A stretch of DNA of 64,000 nucleotides from DASPWW01 sp963841715. Lineage in GTDB: Bacteria; Actinomycetota; Thermoleophilia; Solirubrobacterales; 70-9. Positions 45,468-54,499 of this stretch are shown here, piece after piece. A program made the translations under genes and the position numbers. Location: the NCBI GenBank assembly GCA_963841715.1, contig CAWJDP010000002.1, positions 248,001-312,000 on the forward strand, written 5' to 3'. The notes beneath the pieces are model-generated. The model did no database searches. It was not told where the DNA came from and saw nothing but the letters and a program-made list of their open reading frames with translations. The first letter of the stretch is position 1. Every line of letters begins with the position of its first letter.

Positions 45468-47153
45468 TCAGCTGCGCGACTGCTGGTCGAGTAGCTCGTT
45501 GTAGGTGTAGTGCCCCTCGGCGTCGGGCTCCTCCCCGCGCCAGAACGAGTGGCCTTGATCGCGTTCCGCGCCGACGGGCAGTGGCAGGCTGACCTTCGCC
45601 ATGGACCCTAGCTCGCCGGGATGGCCGCGCCGCGGCCAGTCGCCTTCGACCTCGTCGATGCGCACCCGGGCCTCCGGGGCGCCCTTTCCCTCGAGGCGCA
45701 TTTCGGCGATCGTCCCCTCCCATCGGCCTTCTACGACGAGCCGCGGGTCGTCGGGATGATCCCGGATCCACTTGAACGAGTAGTGGTCGCCGACGGCTGG
45801 ACCGACCGCCTCGAAGGCGCGGGGGTCGTCGATCGCGTCGAGTGCCGTCCTCGCGGCCGCGCGGAGTTCCGGTCCCTCCTTGTCGCCGAGCACTCGGACC
45901 AGTGGCTCGACGGCCTCGGTCAGGTGCGGGCCGCCGACCGCCCCGACCGCGTCGATCGCGGCCTTTCGTACCCCGGGATCCTCGTCGTCGAGGGCCCGGA
46001 TCAGGCCCTCCCGTGCCTCCGCGGCAGGCGGCTGGCCGATCTTTCCGAGCGAAGCCGCCGCCGCCGCTCGCACCTCGGGATCGCGATCGCCGAGGGCATG
46101 CACGAGCGGCACCACCGTCTCCCCGATCCGCACGACTTCGCCGATCAGGTCTATGCGGGCGCCCGAATCGGTCTCCGCGTCGAGCAACGCCGCCCATCGC
46201 TCGTCGTCGAGGACCCCGAGCCGGTGCAGCGCGACTAAGGTCTTCCCGCGATCGCCGCGATGCTGCTCCAGATTCGTGAGCAGCGGGGCGACCGCCCGCT
46301 GGTCCTCCAGGTGGCCGAGCCTCAGCGCCGCCCAGGTTCGCGTCTCCTCGCTCATCTGCTCGCTCTGGAGCAGCTCGAACAGCGGATCGCGGATGTCCGC
46401 GCGCTCCTTCCGCTCCTCCGAGAACATCAGCTTCCCGGCTGCGAGCTCACGAGTCTCGATCCCGACCCCCTCGCTGCGCAACAGCTCGAGCCAAAGCTGC
46501 GCGTCGCCAGCGCCGCGTTCCTCGAGCGCCTCCTCCGCCGCCTTCCGGACCCTGGCATCCGAATCGCGGAGTGCGGCCGTCAGTGGCTCGACCGCAGCGG
46601 CGTCGGCGGTCATCGCCAGCGCTTCGACGCCGTCGAGACGGACCGGCCAGACAGGGTCTCTCAGCACCCCAGCGAGTGCCTCGACCCCGCGGGCGCCGTC
46701 GAGCGCCCCCACCGCCTTCGCCGCGACGCCTCGCACGGTCGGGTCGTCGTCCACAAGTGCACCGATCAGCGGCTCAAGCGCCTGGGAGTCGCCGAGCGTC
46801 CATAGGGACGACGCGGCACGGGCGCGTACGTCGCTGTCGGCGTCCTTGAGCGCACGAATCAGCGGTACGACCGCGTAGCGGCGCTCCAAGGCCTCGACCG
46901 CCGCCAACCGGACCGGTGCCGAGGGATCGTCGAGCGCCGCGGCGAGCGCTTCCGTCGACTCGGGCCCCGACATCATCCCCGTGAGTGCCTTGGCGGCCGC
47001 AACCCGGATCTCCGGATCCTTGTTCCGCAGGGCCCTCGTAAGGCCCTTCTCGTTTTGCTGCTCCTCGAGCTTCGCGATGTCAGGCCGGCGAGAGAGCAAG
47101 TTCCTCGGTGCGCGCTCGGCCCGAACATAGTCCGATCCGGCCAGCCCGCACAT
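45468..47153 (-). CDS. HEAT-repeat protein (561 aa)
   Basis: From about residue 30 to 430 the protein is a row of about a dozen HEAT/PBS-lyase-type repeats with the pattern ALxDxDxxVRxxAAxALG, for example PLIRALKDADSDVRARAASS, PLTAALRDSDARVRKAAEEA and PLVHALGDRDPEVRAAAAAS. The final 100 residues are non-repetitive (DHYSFKWIRDHPDDPRLVVE; YTYNELLDQQSRS). Such proteins are binding scaffolds. No signal peptide. ATG 47153 with GTGAGG directly before it; a longer open frame upstream lacks coding character. Confidence 0.75.
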   Translation of the reverse strand: MCGLAGSDYVRAERAPRNLLSRRPDIAKLEEQQNEKGLTRALRNKDPEIRVAAAKALTGMMSGPESTEALAAALDDPSAPVRLAAVEALERRYAVVPLIRALKDADSDVRARAASSLWTLGDSQALEPLIGALVDDDPTVRGVAAKAVGALDGARGVEALAGVLRDPVWPVRLDGVEALAMTADAAAVEPLTAALRDSDARVRKAAEEALEERGAGDAQLWLELLRSEGVGIETRELAAGKLMFSEERKERADIRDPLFELLQSEQMSEETRTWAALRLGHLEDQRAVAPLLTNLEQHRGDRGKTLVALHRLGVLDDERWAALLDAETDSGARIDLIGEVVRIGETVVPLVHALGDRDPEVRAAAAASLGKIGQPPAAEAREGLIRALDDEDPGVRKAAIDAVGAVGGPHLTEAVEPLVRVLGDKEGPELRAAARTALDAIDDPRAFEAVGPAVGDHYSFKWIRDHPDDPRLVVEGRWEGTIAEMRLEGKGAPEARVRIDEVEGDWPRRGHPGELGSMAKVSLPLPVGAERDQGHSFWRGEEPDAEGHYTYNELLDQQSRS

Positions 47154-47196
47154 CCTCACCCTACTTGACCGCCTGCGCATGCGCCCCACGCTTCGG

Positions 47197-47343
47197 TCAT
47201 GCTCGTCGCGGTGCCTTCGAGGAGACGCCGTGCTCGAAAACGACCAGGCCGTAGTCGTCGTCATCCAACAGCTCCGAGGGCGCGATCGGCATCTCGGCGG
47301 GCGCCAGATCAAGCGGCCTCAGTCGGGTGGCGCCCGAGTACAT
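47197..47343 (-). CDS. Possible small protein (48 aa) in the gap before the HEAT-repeat gene
   Basis: The 337-base gap 47154-47490 contains one reading frame with protein-like sequence, starting MYSGATRLRPLDLAPAEMPI and passing through SELLDDDDYGLVVFEHGVSS. Composition differs from the Arg/Pro-rich shadows seen elsewhere. It might be a small gene or the end of a broken one. No Shine-Dalgarno stands out; rest of the gap shows nothing. Confidence 0.3.
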   Translation of the reverse strand: MYSGATRLRPLDLAPAEMPIAPSELLDDDDYGLVVFEHGVSSKAPRRA

Positions 47344-47490
47344 CCGGATCAGATCACGTTGGGAGGCTGGAGTCGAGTCGCGTACAGCGTCCCACCTGCC
47401 TTAGATGCGTCGCGTGTGGAATCGAATGGAGCAGCCCCGCGCCCCCGACAGGTGTCCCCTCCGGAAATGCATATGCGGGTCGAGTCGGCC

Positions 47491-50258
47491 TTACGGGATT
47501 TGAACGGCCTGCTGGAACGTCGGCCGGTTGACCCATGGCTGCGGCGGCTGCGTGATCGCGCCGATCGCCCGGTAGCGGATCGCGTCGGCGCAGCCCTGCG
47601 CGTCCATGCCATTGCAGCCCCCGTTCGGGTACAGCTCGGAGTCGGAGTCGTGCGCCAGCGCGTCCTGCAGGGATGAGATCAGCGCGCGGCGGCACTTACC
47701 CTTGTGACCGTTGCCGCAGTACTGGCGCGAGTAGCGGCCCTTGACCTTCTTGCCGAGCTCCGTCCGCAGGTCCTTCTGCATGTAGCCGTACCAGCCGGAG
47801 ATGTAGGCGGAGCCGAGACCCTGGTTCGGAGCATCGTCGAAGCCGATCATGCTCTTGATCCTGTCGAAGAGATCGTCGCCGAGGGCCGGCTTGAAGTCGG
47901 CTCGTCACGACCCGCGGCCACCACGCGTCCATGATCCTCACCGCCTCGGCATCGTCGTAGACGCCGTCGCGGTTGAGGTCGCGCCGGTGCGCGCCGCTCG
48001 CGACCCATTGCGAGAGCACATCTAGCGCGTGAGCAACGTTCGGGTCGCGGACCTTCTTCGTGCCGATCATCTTCAGCATCCAGGGCAGGACGGACGTCGC
48101 CGCGGAGGTCGACCGTGCCCGCGTCCTCCATCGAGTCGACGAGGCTCGGCGAGGTGATCCGCTTCGAGCCCCTGATCCGCGCCTTGATCCGCTCGTCGAG
48201 CGGGATCGAGCGGAAGAGCGGCTGGTGCGAGTAGTTGCCGTCGGCGCGCGCTGTAGCCCTTCGCGCCTGCTTGTTGTTCCAGCTCGTCAGGTAGCGCTGG
48301 TCGATGACCTGCGGGTGCGCTTGGCACGACGTCCGCTTCTCGCTGTTCATGCTCCGGGTCGTAGTTGCGCCACTCGAATCGCTTCCGCCGCCATCGTCGG
48401 GAAGTTCGGGTCGACGTTCTTCGCGCGCACGGGGTTGCTTGCCGGAGTTGAAGTAGGCGATGTGCTTGTTGTTGATGTAGAACCAGTTGAACGTGTAGTC
48501 GATCTTGCACGCCGCCTGCATGAACTCCTTCGGCGTGTCCATCTTGCCCGGCGTGTTGAAGTCGGCGAACCCGAGCGACGAGTCGACCTCGTGGAAGTAG
48601 GTGGCGCGAAGCTTCGTGTATGCGTACGGCTTGCCGTGGATCAGCGCCCGGCTCTGGACGATCCCGAGCTTGGTTCGCAGTGCCTGCAGCGTCTCGCTGC
48701 CCGGCGCGGTCGGGTCGGCGGGATTCGGCGTCCAGCTGTTCGTCCGGGTGAGGACGTCGAACGGCAGGCACTGTCCGCGGAACACGTAGTGGTCGGACTG
48801 GAGCGTCGGCGCCGAGCCGTCCGGGTTGCAGAGCGCGACCGCGAAGGTGTCGGTGATGTCCTGGTCGGCCGAGGTCGCGCTCCACGCGTAGTTGCGCCCG
48901 CGCCCGAGCTGAACGACGAGGTTGGTCCCGGGGAACGCGGCCCCCCGCGCGTCGATCGCGGGGCCGTCGGAGCTCGCCGGTGCGTGGATGTCCTCCTCCA
49001 TCAGGATCTGAGGGTTGAAGTAGGAGACCTGGGGACCGAAGACCGCCGTCGGGTGGCCGCTCTGCGATTCCTTCGCCGAGACCAGCAGGGCGTTCGAGTT
49101 GCCGCCGAGCTGCGTGATCTGCCTCAGGAATCCGAGTCCCGCCGCCCGCCCGCCTGTCCGCCGGTGCCGCTCGCCGCCGTGATCTCCTTTTGGTCCTGGA
49201 CCGTCCCGGAGTCCGGAAGGGCGAGGCCCCTGGCCTTGTGCGGGACCTTCTCGTACGGGAACTGCTTCTTGTGGACCGTCGTCGGCGCCTCGGGGTCGTT
49301 CTGGCGAGCGGAAGTCGGCCCACACCTGCGCGCCCTTCCTAGCGCCGAAGCGCTTCTGCGCGGCCTCGAGCGCGAGCGCGGAGTTGACCTCGTTGCCGCC
49401 GCCCTTGCCGAAGATCCCCGCGACCAGCGACGCGGTCGAGATCACGTCGGTGACCTTCCAGTCCGCGGGGCCGGTCGCGATCCCGAGGGCCGCGTACTCG
49501 CCGGGCATCTTCAGCGGGTTGACGCGCGCCTCGGCGATGTACTGGTTGATCCCGTCGACGTAGTTCTGGGTGTCCTGTTGGAGCTGTGCGCCCTGCTGCC
49601 CGTAGACGTCGTCGGCGAGGTCGTACTGGCGCTGCAGGTCCGCCTCGTTGTAGGGCGTGTCCGTCCACGTGGCGCGGTCCATCCCGGCGTTCGAGCCGCC
49701 CGCGAACGAGGCAGCTCGCCGCGGCCAGCGTGCCGGAGCGCGTCGATGAAGAACAGCCGGTCCTCGGCGGCGACGTAGCCGGCGCCGAACATCGCTCCGG
49801 CGCGCGTCTGACCGTAGATGTGGGGGACGCCGAAGCCCTTGTCGCGCTGGATCGTCACCTGCTCGCAGGCGCTCGACTGCGGGGCGCCCGCGACGTTGCA
49901 CTGCGGGCTGTAGGTGCGCTCGACGTCGTCGGGCTTGACGCCGAAGCTGGCGTCCTTGTAGAAGTTCCCTATCTGCGACCCCTGGAGACCGGGCGTCGCG
50001 TAGACGAGGTTGCGCGTACATCGCGAGCTGGTCGTCGCTGTGCGGCGGCCGGGCGCCGGTGCCGAGGAAGCTGAGGATGTCCGGCAGCGTGTCGAAGCCG
50101 TTCTCGCCCGCCGGGAGGATGTTGTGGAACCCGGTGGCGTCGTTGGCCTGGTAGGGGTCGGGCTGCGGCGCGGCCGCTGCCGGGCCGGACAGCGTCAGCG
50201 CGCCGACGAGCGCGATGCCCACCGCGGCTGCACTCCTCCTGATCGTCCTGCTCCCCAT
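47491..50258 (-). CDS. Penicillin-acylase family (Ntn hydrolase) exported protein (frameshifts)
   Basis: About 920 residues. Signal peptide (AAAVGIALVGALTLSGPAAA), alpha-chain region with MTIQRDKGFGVPHIYGQTRA and AGYVAAEDRLFFIDALRHAG. Then the beta-chain start in GGNSNALLVSAKES, where Ser should become the N-terminal nucleophile after self-cleavage, followed by AVFGPQVSYFNPQILMEEDI. The end includes GFDDAPNQGLGSAYISGWYG. Family members cleave amide bonds of acyl-homoserine lactones, beta-lactams or lipopeptides. Indels near 50015, 49725, 49710, 49300, 49145, 48435, 48345, 48250, 48105 and 47898 split the frame, another dense error patch. Confidence 0.75.
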
Positions 50259-50331
50259 GGTCCGGTACCGGCTCGCGTCTGGCTGCGCGAGCGCCGCGAG
50301 TCTATCTCCACGGGCGCGGCCGTGCGCAGGT

Positions 50332-51225
50332 TCAACTCCGGGCGGCGCGGTCCCGTTGATAGTCCAGCTCCGTGTGCACGCCGATCCGCTCGAGCGCCGC
50401 GCGGGCGTGCTCGAGATCTCCGGCGCCGGCGACCGCGCGGACGAGCGGCGCTGTCTCGTGCGCGGCGATCTCGACGTCGAAGAACAGCGCCAACGCGCCG
50501 AGCGGGCTCAGGTGCGCGGTCATGCGCCCGTTGCGGATCGGCCGCTCGCCGGTCTCGCCGCGCGCGCAGCGTACGGCCTGCAGGGTCGCCTCGGTCGGGA
50601 TCTCGCGCGCCGCGACCTCGAGCTCGTCCGCGACCGGCTGGCTCAGTCCCCAGGCGCCGAGCCATCCGCCGGCCGCCGCGAGGTCCGCAAGTCGCTGCGT
50701 GAACTCACTCGGAAGCAGCTCGCCGTCGCAGCCGGCACCGAAGACGACGCCGAGCCCGGGGAGCTCGACGGCTGCGCGGGCGGCCGCGGCGAGCATCACC
50801 GCGTCGCACAGCGGGCTCGCGAGACCGGGCTCGTCGCCGTGCGCGAGAACATCGCCGCCGACGTCGACGTAGACCGCGAGGTCGCAGTCGAGCGCGCGCG
50901 CCGCGGCCGCGATCGAGTCGCCCGCGCGGTCGGGGCCCGGGTTGATGTCGACGAGCACGGTCGGGCGCCCGAGGTGGGCGGCCATCCCGGCCTCGCAGAA
51001 GCGAATGCCCTCGGGGGTGGACGTTTCGGGGCCGGCGAGGACGGCTGCGGGCGCGAGCGGGTGGGCGTCCCGGATCTCGGCGATCGCGCGCGGTCCCGGG
51101 TGCGGGTCGATCGCGTAGCGCTCCCACGACACGCCGCCGAGCACGAACTCGGTCCCGAGCTCCTCGCACAGGCGGGCGAGCGCGAGCGCACCGACGACGT
51201 CGCCGCCGCCACCGATCCCGAGCAC
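50332..51225 (-). CDS. DUF1152-family protein
   Basis: 297 residues: N-terminal MLGIGGGGDVVGALALARLC (nucleotide-type Gly-rich loop), GTEFVLGGVSWERYAIDPHP, PTVLVDINPGPDRAGDSI, CDLAVYVDVGGDVLAHGDEP and GAGCDGELLPSEF. These match DUF1152, a family without known activity whose Gly/Asp motifs suggest nucleotide or metal binding. GTG start; the frame is open further upstream and could begin near the stop of the DUF1802 gene. Likely co-transcribed with that gene. Confidence 0.75.
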   Translation of the reverse strand: MLGIGGGGDVVGALALARLCEELGTEFVLGGVSWERYAIDPHPGPRAIAEIRDAHPLAPAAVLAGPETSTPEGIRFCEAGMAAHLGRPTVLVDINPGPDRAGDSIAAAARALDCDLAVYVDVGGDVLAHGDEPGLASPLCDAVMLAAAARAAVELPGLGVVFGAGCDGELLPSEFTQRLADLAAAGGWLGAWGLSQPVADELEVAAREIPTEATLQAVRCARGETGERPIRNGRMTAHLSPLGALALFFDVEIAAHETAPLVRAVAGAGDLEHARAALERIGVHTELDYQRDRAARS

Positions 51226-51281
51226 GAGCGCGCGCCGCGACGCGGCGATGGTCGCCTCCGGGGAGTGGGTAGCCGGTGCGC

Positions 51282-51911
51282 TCAGGCCGGGACGGGCTCG
51301 GCCTGGCCGGCGGTCTCGACGATCGACCGCGTCGCGCGGTCGAATTCCTCGTCGGCCATCACCGGGGTGCCCTCGAACGGCAGGTCACGGTCCAGCTCGA
51401 CCCACGAGTGACACCCGTGGTACTCGTCCTTGACCTTTACGGTCACCGGGCGCGGAATGCGGTGCACCCGTAGCAGGAGGACGTGGAGGGGATGGCGCCG
51501 CTTCCACGCGAGCCGCTTCAGCGCGTAGTCCGAGGTCCAGACGTGGAAAGGGGACAGCGCTTCGACGATGCGCGGATCGTCGGTGGTGAAGTGCTCGGAG
51601 ACCTCGGCCCAGGCGCGAATCCGGACCCGGTCGGGCTGCGGGATGCCGCCGTTCTGCAGCAGTGCCCGCGGCGGGGGCTCCTCGTCGGGCCACACACCCT
51701 CCTCGAGCGCGCGGCGCAGCTCGGGGTGGTGCGACTCGCGGACGAGGTCGTTGCGCTGGTGGTCGAAGGTGGGGTAGAGGAAGAACTGCTCGTGCTCGAG
51801 CTCGAAGTGCTTTTCGTCCTCGCGGATGCCCCCCTTGCGGAGCGTTACGAGCTGCTCTCCCTCGGAAAGGGCCCGCACGGTCACGGCCCACTCTTTAAAG
51901 GCAATCGGCAT
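51282..51911 (-). CDS. DUF1802-family protein
   Basis: 209 residues from MPIAFKEWAVTVRALSEGEQ; typical family sequence continues with LVTLRKGGIREDEKHFELEH, FFLYPTFDHQRNDLVRESHH, RIRAWAEVSEHFTTDDPRIV and HRIPRPVTVKVKDEYHGCHS. The family is common in Actinobacteria and Cyanobacteria and has no known activity. Soluble, no signal peptide. The 178 bases upstream hold an inverted repeat (CTTGGC/GCCAAG at 52012-52029) and the palindrome at 52079. Confidence 0.8.
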   Translation of the reverse strand: MPIAFKEWAVTVRALSEGEQLVTLRKGGIREDEKHFELEHEQFFLYPTFDHQRNDLVRESHHPELRRALEEGVWPDEEPPPRALLQNGGIPQPDRVRIRAWAEVSEHFTTDDPRIVEALSPFHVWTSDYALKRLAWKRRHPLHVLLLRVHRIPRPVTVKVKDEYHGCHSWVELDRDLPFEGTPVMADEEFDRATRSIVETAGQAEPVPA

Positions 51912-52078
51912 GCTGGTCGTTCGAGATACTGGGATGCTGGTTAGTCGCTGCCGGGCGATCCACGGGGCGCCGAATGGCGCTCGTGCCCGGCAAGGCCGAG
52001 GATTGTAGACGAGCTTGGCCAGATAGCCAAGTTTGTTTCGGATGTTGCGATCGTCACGATTGCGCGATGAGCGCAGGC

Positions 52079-52092
52079 TGAGCGATCGCTCA
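52079..52092. promoter_or_regulatory. 14-bp perfect palindrome TGAGCGATCGCTCA
   Basis: It covers the stop codon of the alpha/beta-hydrolase gene and lies about 170 bases upstream of the DUF1802 gene. It could be a regulator site or a weak terminator. A chance origin in this G+C-rich sequence, with CGATCG a common word, is also possible. Confidence 0.3.
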
Positions 52093-52890
52093 CGCGGCGG
52101 CCGCGCGGTCGAGAAACCCGAACAGGACCTCGTTGAACTCGTCCGGCTTCTCGAGTTGGCACCAGTGCGCCGCGCCGCCGATCGCGGCGCACTCACCGTG
52201 AGCGACGGCCGAGGCGATCGACTCCGCGACGGCGGGCGGCGCGACCGGATCTTCGGCCCCGCACATCGCAAGCGTCGGGCAGCGGATCGCGCCGAGGTCG
52301 TCCATCGTCGCGGTTGCGGTCGCCGCCGAGCACTCGGCGTAGGGGATCGGCGCGTTCGAGGCGATCAGCTCCTGCATCAACCCGTGGAGGGTGGGGTTCT
52401 CGGCCCGTCCGCGCTCGCTGATCCCGGTCGTCGCTACCGTGGCCGCGATCTCGTCCATGCGCCCGGCGCGGGCGAGGCGGATCCGCTGCTCGAAGACGGG
52501 CCCGGCCTCGGGCCGCCACGCGAGCGCCCCGCCGCAGACCGCCAGCGCCCAGACTCGCTCGGTGTGGTCGACGGCGGCGTGCTCGGCGACCATGCACCCG
52601 ACCGAGTGGCCGACGAGCGCCGCGCGCTCGACCTCGAGCTCGTCCAGAACCTCGCTGAGGTCCTGCGTCCACTGGTAGACGGAGTACGGACCGGGCGGCT
52701 TGTCGCTGAGGCCGCAGCCGCGCTGGTCGTAGGCGATGCCTCGATATCCGCGCTCGCGGCACGCGGCGAGCTGCCCCCACCACGAGTAGACCGAGCCGCC
52801 GAGCCCGTGGACGAAGACGACGACGGGACCGTCGCCCCCGGTGTCCTCGTAGCGGAGCGTGAGCTCGTCGATCTCGACCCGTTGCGACAC
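52090..52890 (-). CDS. Alpha/beta-hydrolase
   Basis: 266 residues from a GTG (VSQRVEIDELTLRYEDTGGD). Signatures: oxyanion-hole VVVFVHGLGGSVYSWWGQL, YDQRGCGLSDKPPG, nucleophile elbow LVGHSVGCMVAEHAA, acid CGAEDPVAPPAVAESI and His in IGGAAHWCQLEKPDEF. Single domain, no signal peptide. Probably an esterase or C-C bond hydrolase. Downstream of hyuB by 76 bases, so perhaps in the same degradative operon. An upstream start would overlap hyuB. Confidence 0.85.
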   Translation of the reverse strand: MSQRVEIDELTLRYEDTGGDGPVVVFVHGLGGSVYSWWGQLAACRERGYRGIAYDQRGCGLSDKPPGPYSVYQWTQDLSEVLDELEVERAALVGHSVGCMVAEHAAVDHTERVWALAVCGGALAWRPEAGPVFEQRIRLARAGRMDEIAATVATTGISERGRAENPTLHGLMQELIASNAPIPYAECSAATATATMDDLGAIRCPTLAMCGAEDPVAPPAVAESIASAVAHGECAAIGGAAHWCQLEKPDEFNEVLFGFLDRAAAA

Positions 52891-52966
52891 CTCGCGGGAT
52901 CCTAGATACCTGGGCGTCGAGCAGAGAGCGAAGCCCGATTGCGAGGCGACTAGCAGGTCGAAGTGA

Positions 52967-54499
52967 TCACGGAGCTCCGAGCCCTCCGCCGCCGGGTGTC
53001 TCGATCCGAATCCGGTCACCGGGCCGAAGCTCGCCGGCGGCCTTCGACGGCAGCGGCTCGTCGTTGAGCAGGTTTCGCCCCGGCGCCGCTTCGGCGCCGC
53101 CGTCGCGGCCGCGCGGCGCGTGGCGCCGTCGCTCGGTGATCAGCGTGAACGCCATCGGCGCCAGCGCCTCGACCTCGCGCACGATCCCGTCGCCGCCGCG
53201 GCGCGCGCCCGCCCCGCCGGTCCCCCGGCGGACTGAGAGCTCGGTCACCCGCACAGGCAGCTCCGCCTCGAGCGCCTCGACCGGCGTGTTGAGCGTGTTC
53301 GACATCGCGACGTGAATCGCGCTCGGCCCGTCGGCGCCGGGGCACGCGCCCTGGCCTCCGGCGATCGTCTCGTAGTACGTGAACCCCTCACCCGCGAGCG
53401 TGAAGTTGTTCATCGTCCCCTGGCCCTGGGCCGGGACCGCGGCGGCGCCGGCGAGAGCCTCGATCACGAGGTCGGCGACACGGCTCGATGTCTCGACGTT
53501 GCCCGCGACTACGGCGGCGGGGGAGCGCGCGTTCAGGAGCGAGCCCTCCGGCGCCGTGACCTCGACCGGGCGATGCGCGCCGGCCGACGGCGGCGCGTCG
53601 GGATCGGTCAGGACCCTGACCGAGAAGTACGAGGCCGACTTCGTGACCGAGAGCGGGCAGTTGAGGTTGCCGTCGACCTGCGCGTCGGTGCCGGAGAAGT
53701 CGAGCCTCATCCCGTCGCCCTCGATCGTCGCCGTGACATGGAGCGTGACGTCGCGTCCGTTGGCGTCGTCCTCGAGCACGTCGCTCGCCTCGTAGGAGCC
53801 GTCGGGGAGCGATGCGAGCGCGGCCCGGGTGCGGCGCTCGGCGTAGTCGAGGATCTCGGCCATGCCGGTCTTCAGCACGTCGAGTCCGTGGCGGTCGGCA
53901 AGCGCGAGCAGGCGCCGCTCGCCGAGCAAGTTCGCGGCTCGCTGCGCGCGCAGGTCGGCCAGCCGCTGCTCGGGCTGGCGCATCCGCGACGCGAGCCGCT
54001 CGAACTCACCCTCGTCCACGCGTGTCGGCGGTATCAGCACGCCCTCGTCGTCGAGCGTTCGCGAGTCGGCCGGCATCCCACCCGGGGTCGGCCCGCCGAT
54101 GTCGGCGTGGTGGGCGCGGGTCGCCGCGAATCCAAGCGGAGCGCTGCGCTCGGATGGGGCGAAGATCGGCGAGATCAGCGTGATGTCGGGAAGGTGGGTG
54201 CCGCCGCGGTAGGGGTCGTTGAGGATCCAGAGGTCGCCGGGCCGGTGGCGCTCGTCGAGGACCGCGGCGACGGCGTCGGGCATCGAGCCGAGGTGGACGG
54301 GGATGTGCTCGGCCTGCATCACCAGCTCCCCGGCGGAATCGAAGAGCGCCGTCGAGCAGTCGTGGCGCTCCTTGATGTTCGGCGAGTGCGCGGCGCGGAT
54401 CAGCACCGCGCCCATCTCGTCGCAGGCCGCGCGCAGGCCGCCGATCAGGACCTGGAGCAGGACCGGGTCGAGGCCATGACCGTCCCGAGGAGCGCTCAT
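52967..54499 (-). CDS. hyuB: HyuB, hydantoinase B/oxoprolinase-type subunit
   Basis: 510 residues. Family sequence: DPVLLQVLIGGLRAACDEMG, LIRAAHSPNIKERHDCSTAL, DLWILNDPYRGGTHLPDITL, ATRAHHADIGGPTPGGMPAD and, later, NFTLAGEGFTYYETIAGGQG. HyuB acts with HyuA in ATP-dependent opening of hydantoin or 5-oxoproline-like rings, or in acetone carboxylase-like reactions. The start overlaps the hyuA stop by 4 bases (ATGA). Substrate cannot be told from sequence. Confidence 0.9.
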   Translation of the reverse strand: MSAPRDGHGLDPVLLQVLIGGLRAACDEMGAVLIRAAHSPNIKERHDCSTALFDSAGELVMQAEHIPVHLGSMPDAVAAVLDERHRPGDLWILNDPYRGGTHLPDITLISPIFAPSERSAPLGFAATRAHHADIGGPTPGGMPADSRTLDDEGVLIPPTRVDEGEFERLASRMRQPEQRLADLRAQRAANLLGERRLLALADRHGLDVLKTGMAEILDYAERRTRAALASLPDGSYEASDVLEDDANGRDVTLHVTATIEGDGMRLDFSGTDAQVDGNLNCPLSVTKSASYFSVRVLTDPDAPPSAGAHRPVEVTAPEGSLLNARSPAAVVAGNVETSSRVADLVIEALAGAAAVPAQGQGTMNNFTLAGEGFTYYETIAGGQGACPGADGPSAIHVAMSNTLNTPVEALEAELPVRVTELSVRRGTGGAGARRGGDGIVREVEALAPMAFTLITERRRHAPRGRDGGAEAAPGRNLLNDEPLPSKAAGELRPGDRIRIETPGGGGLGAP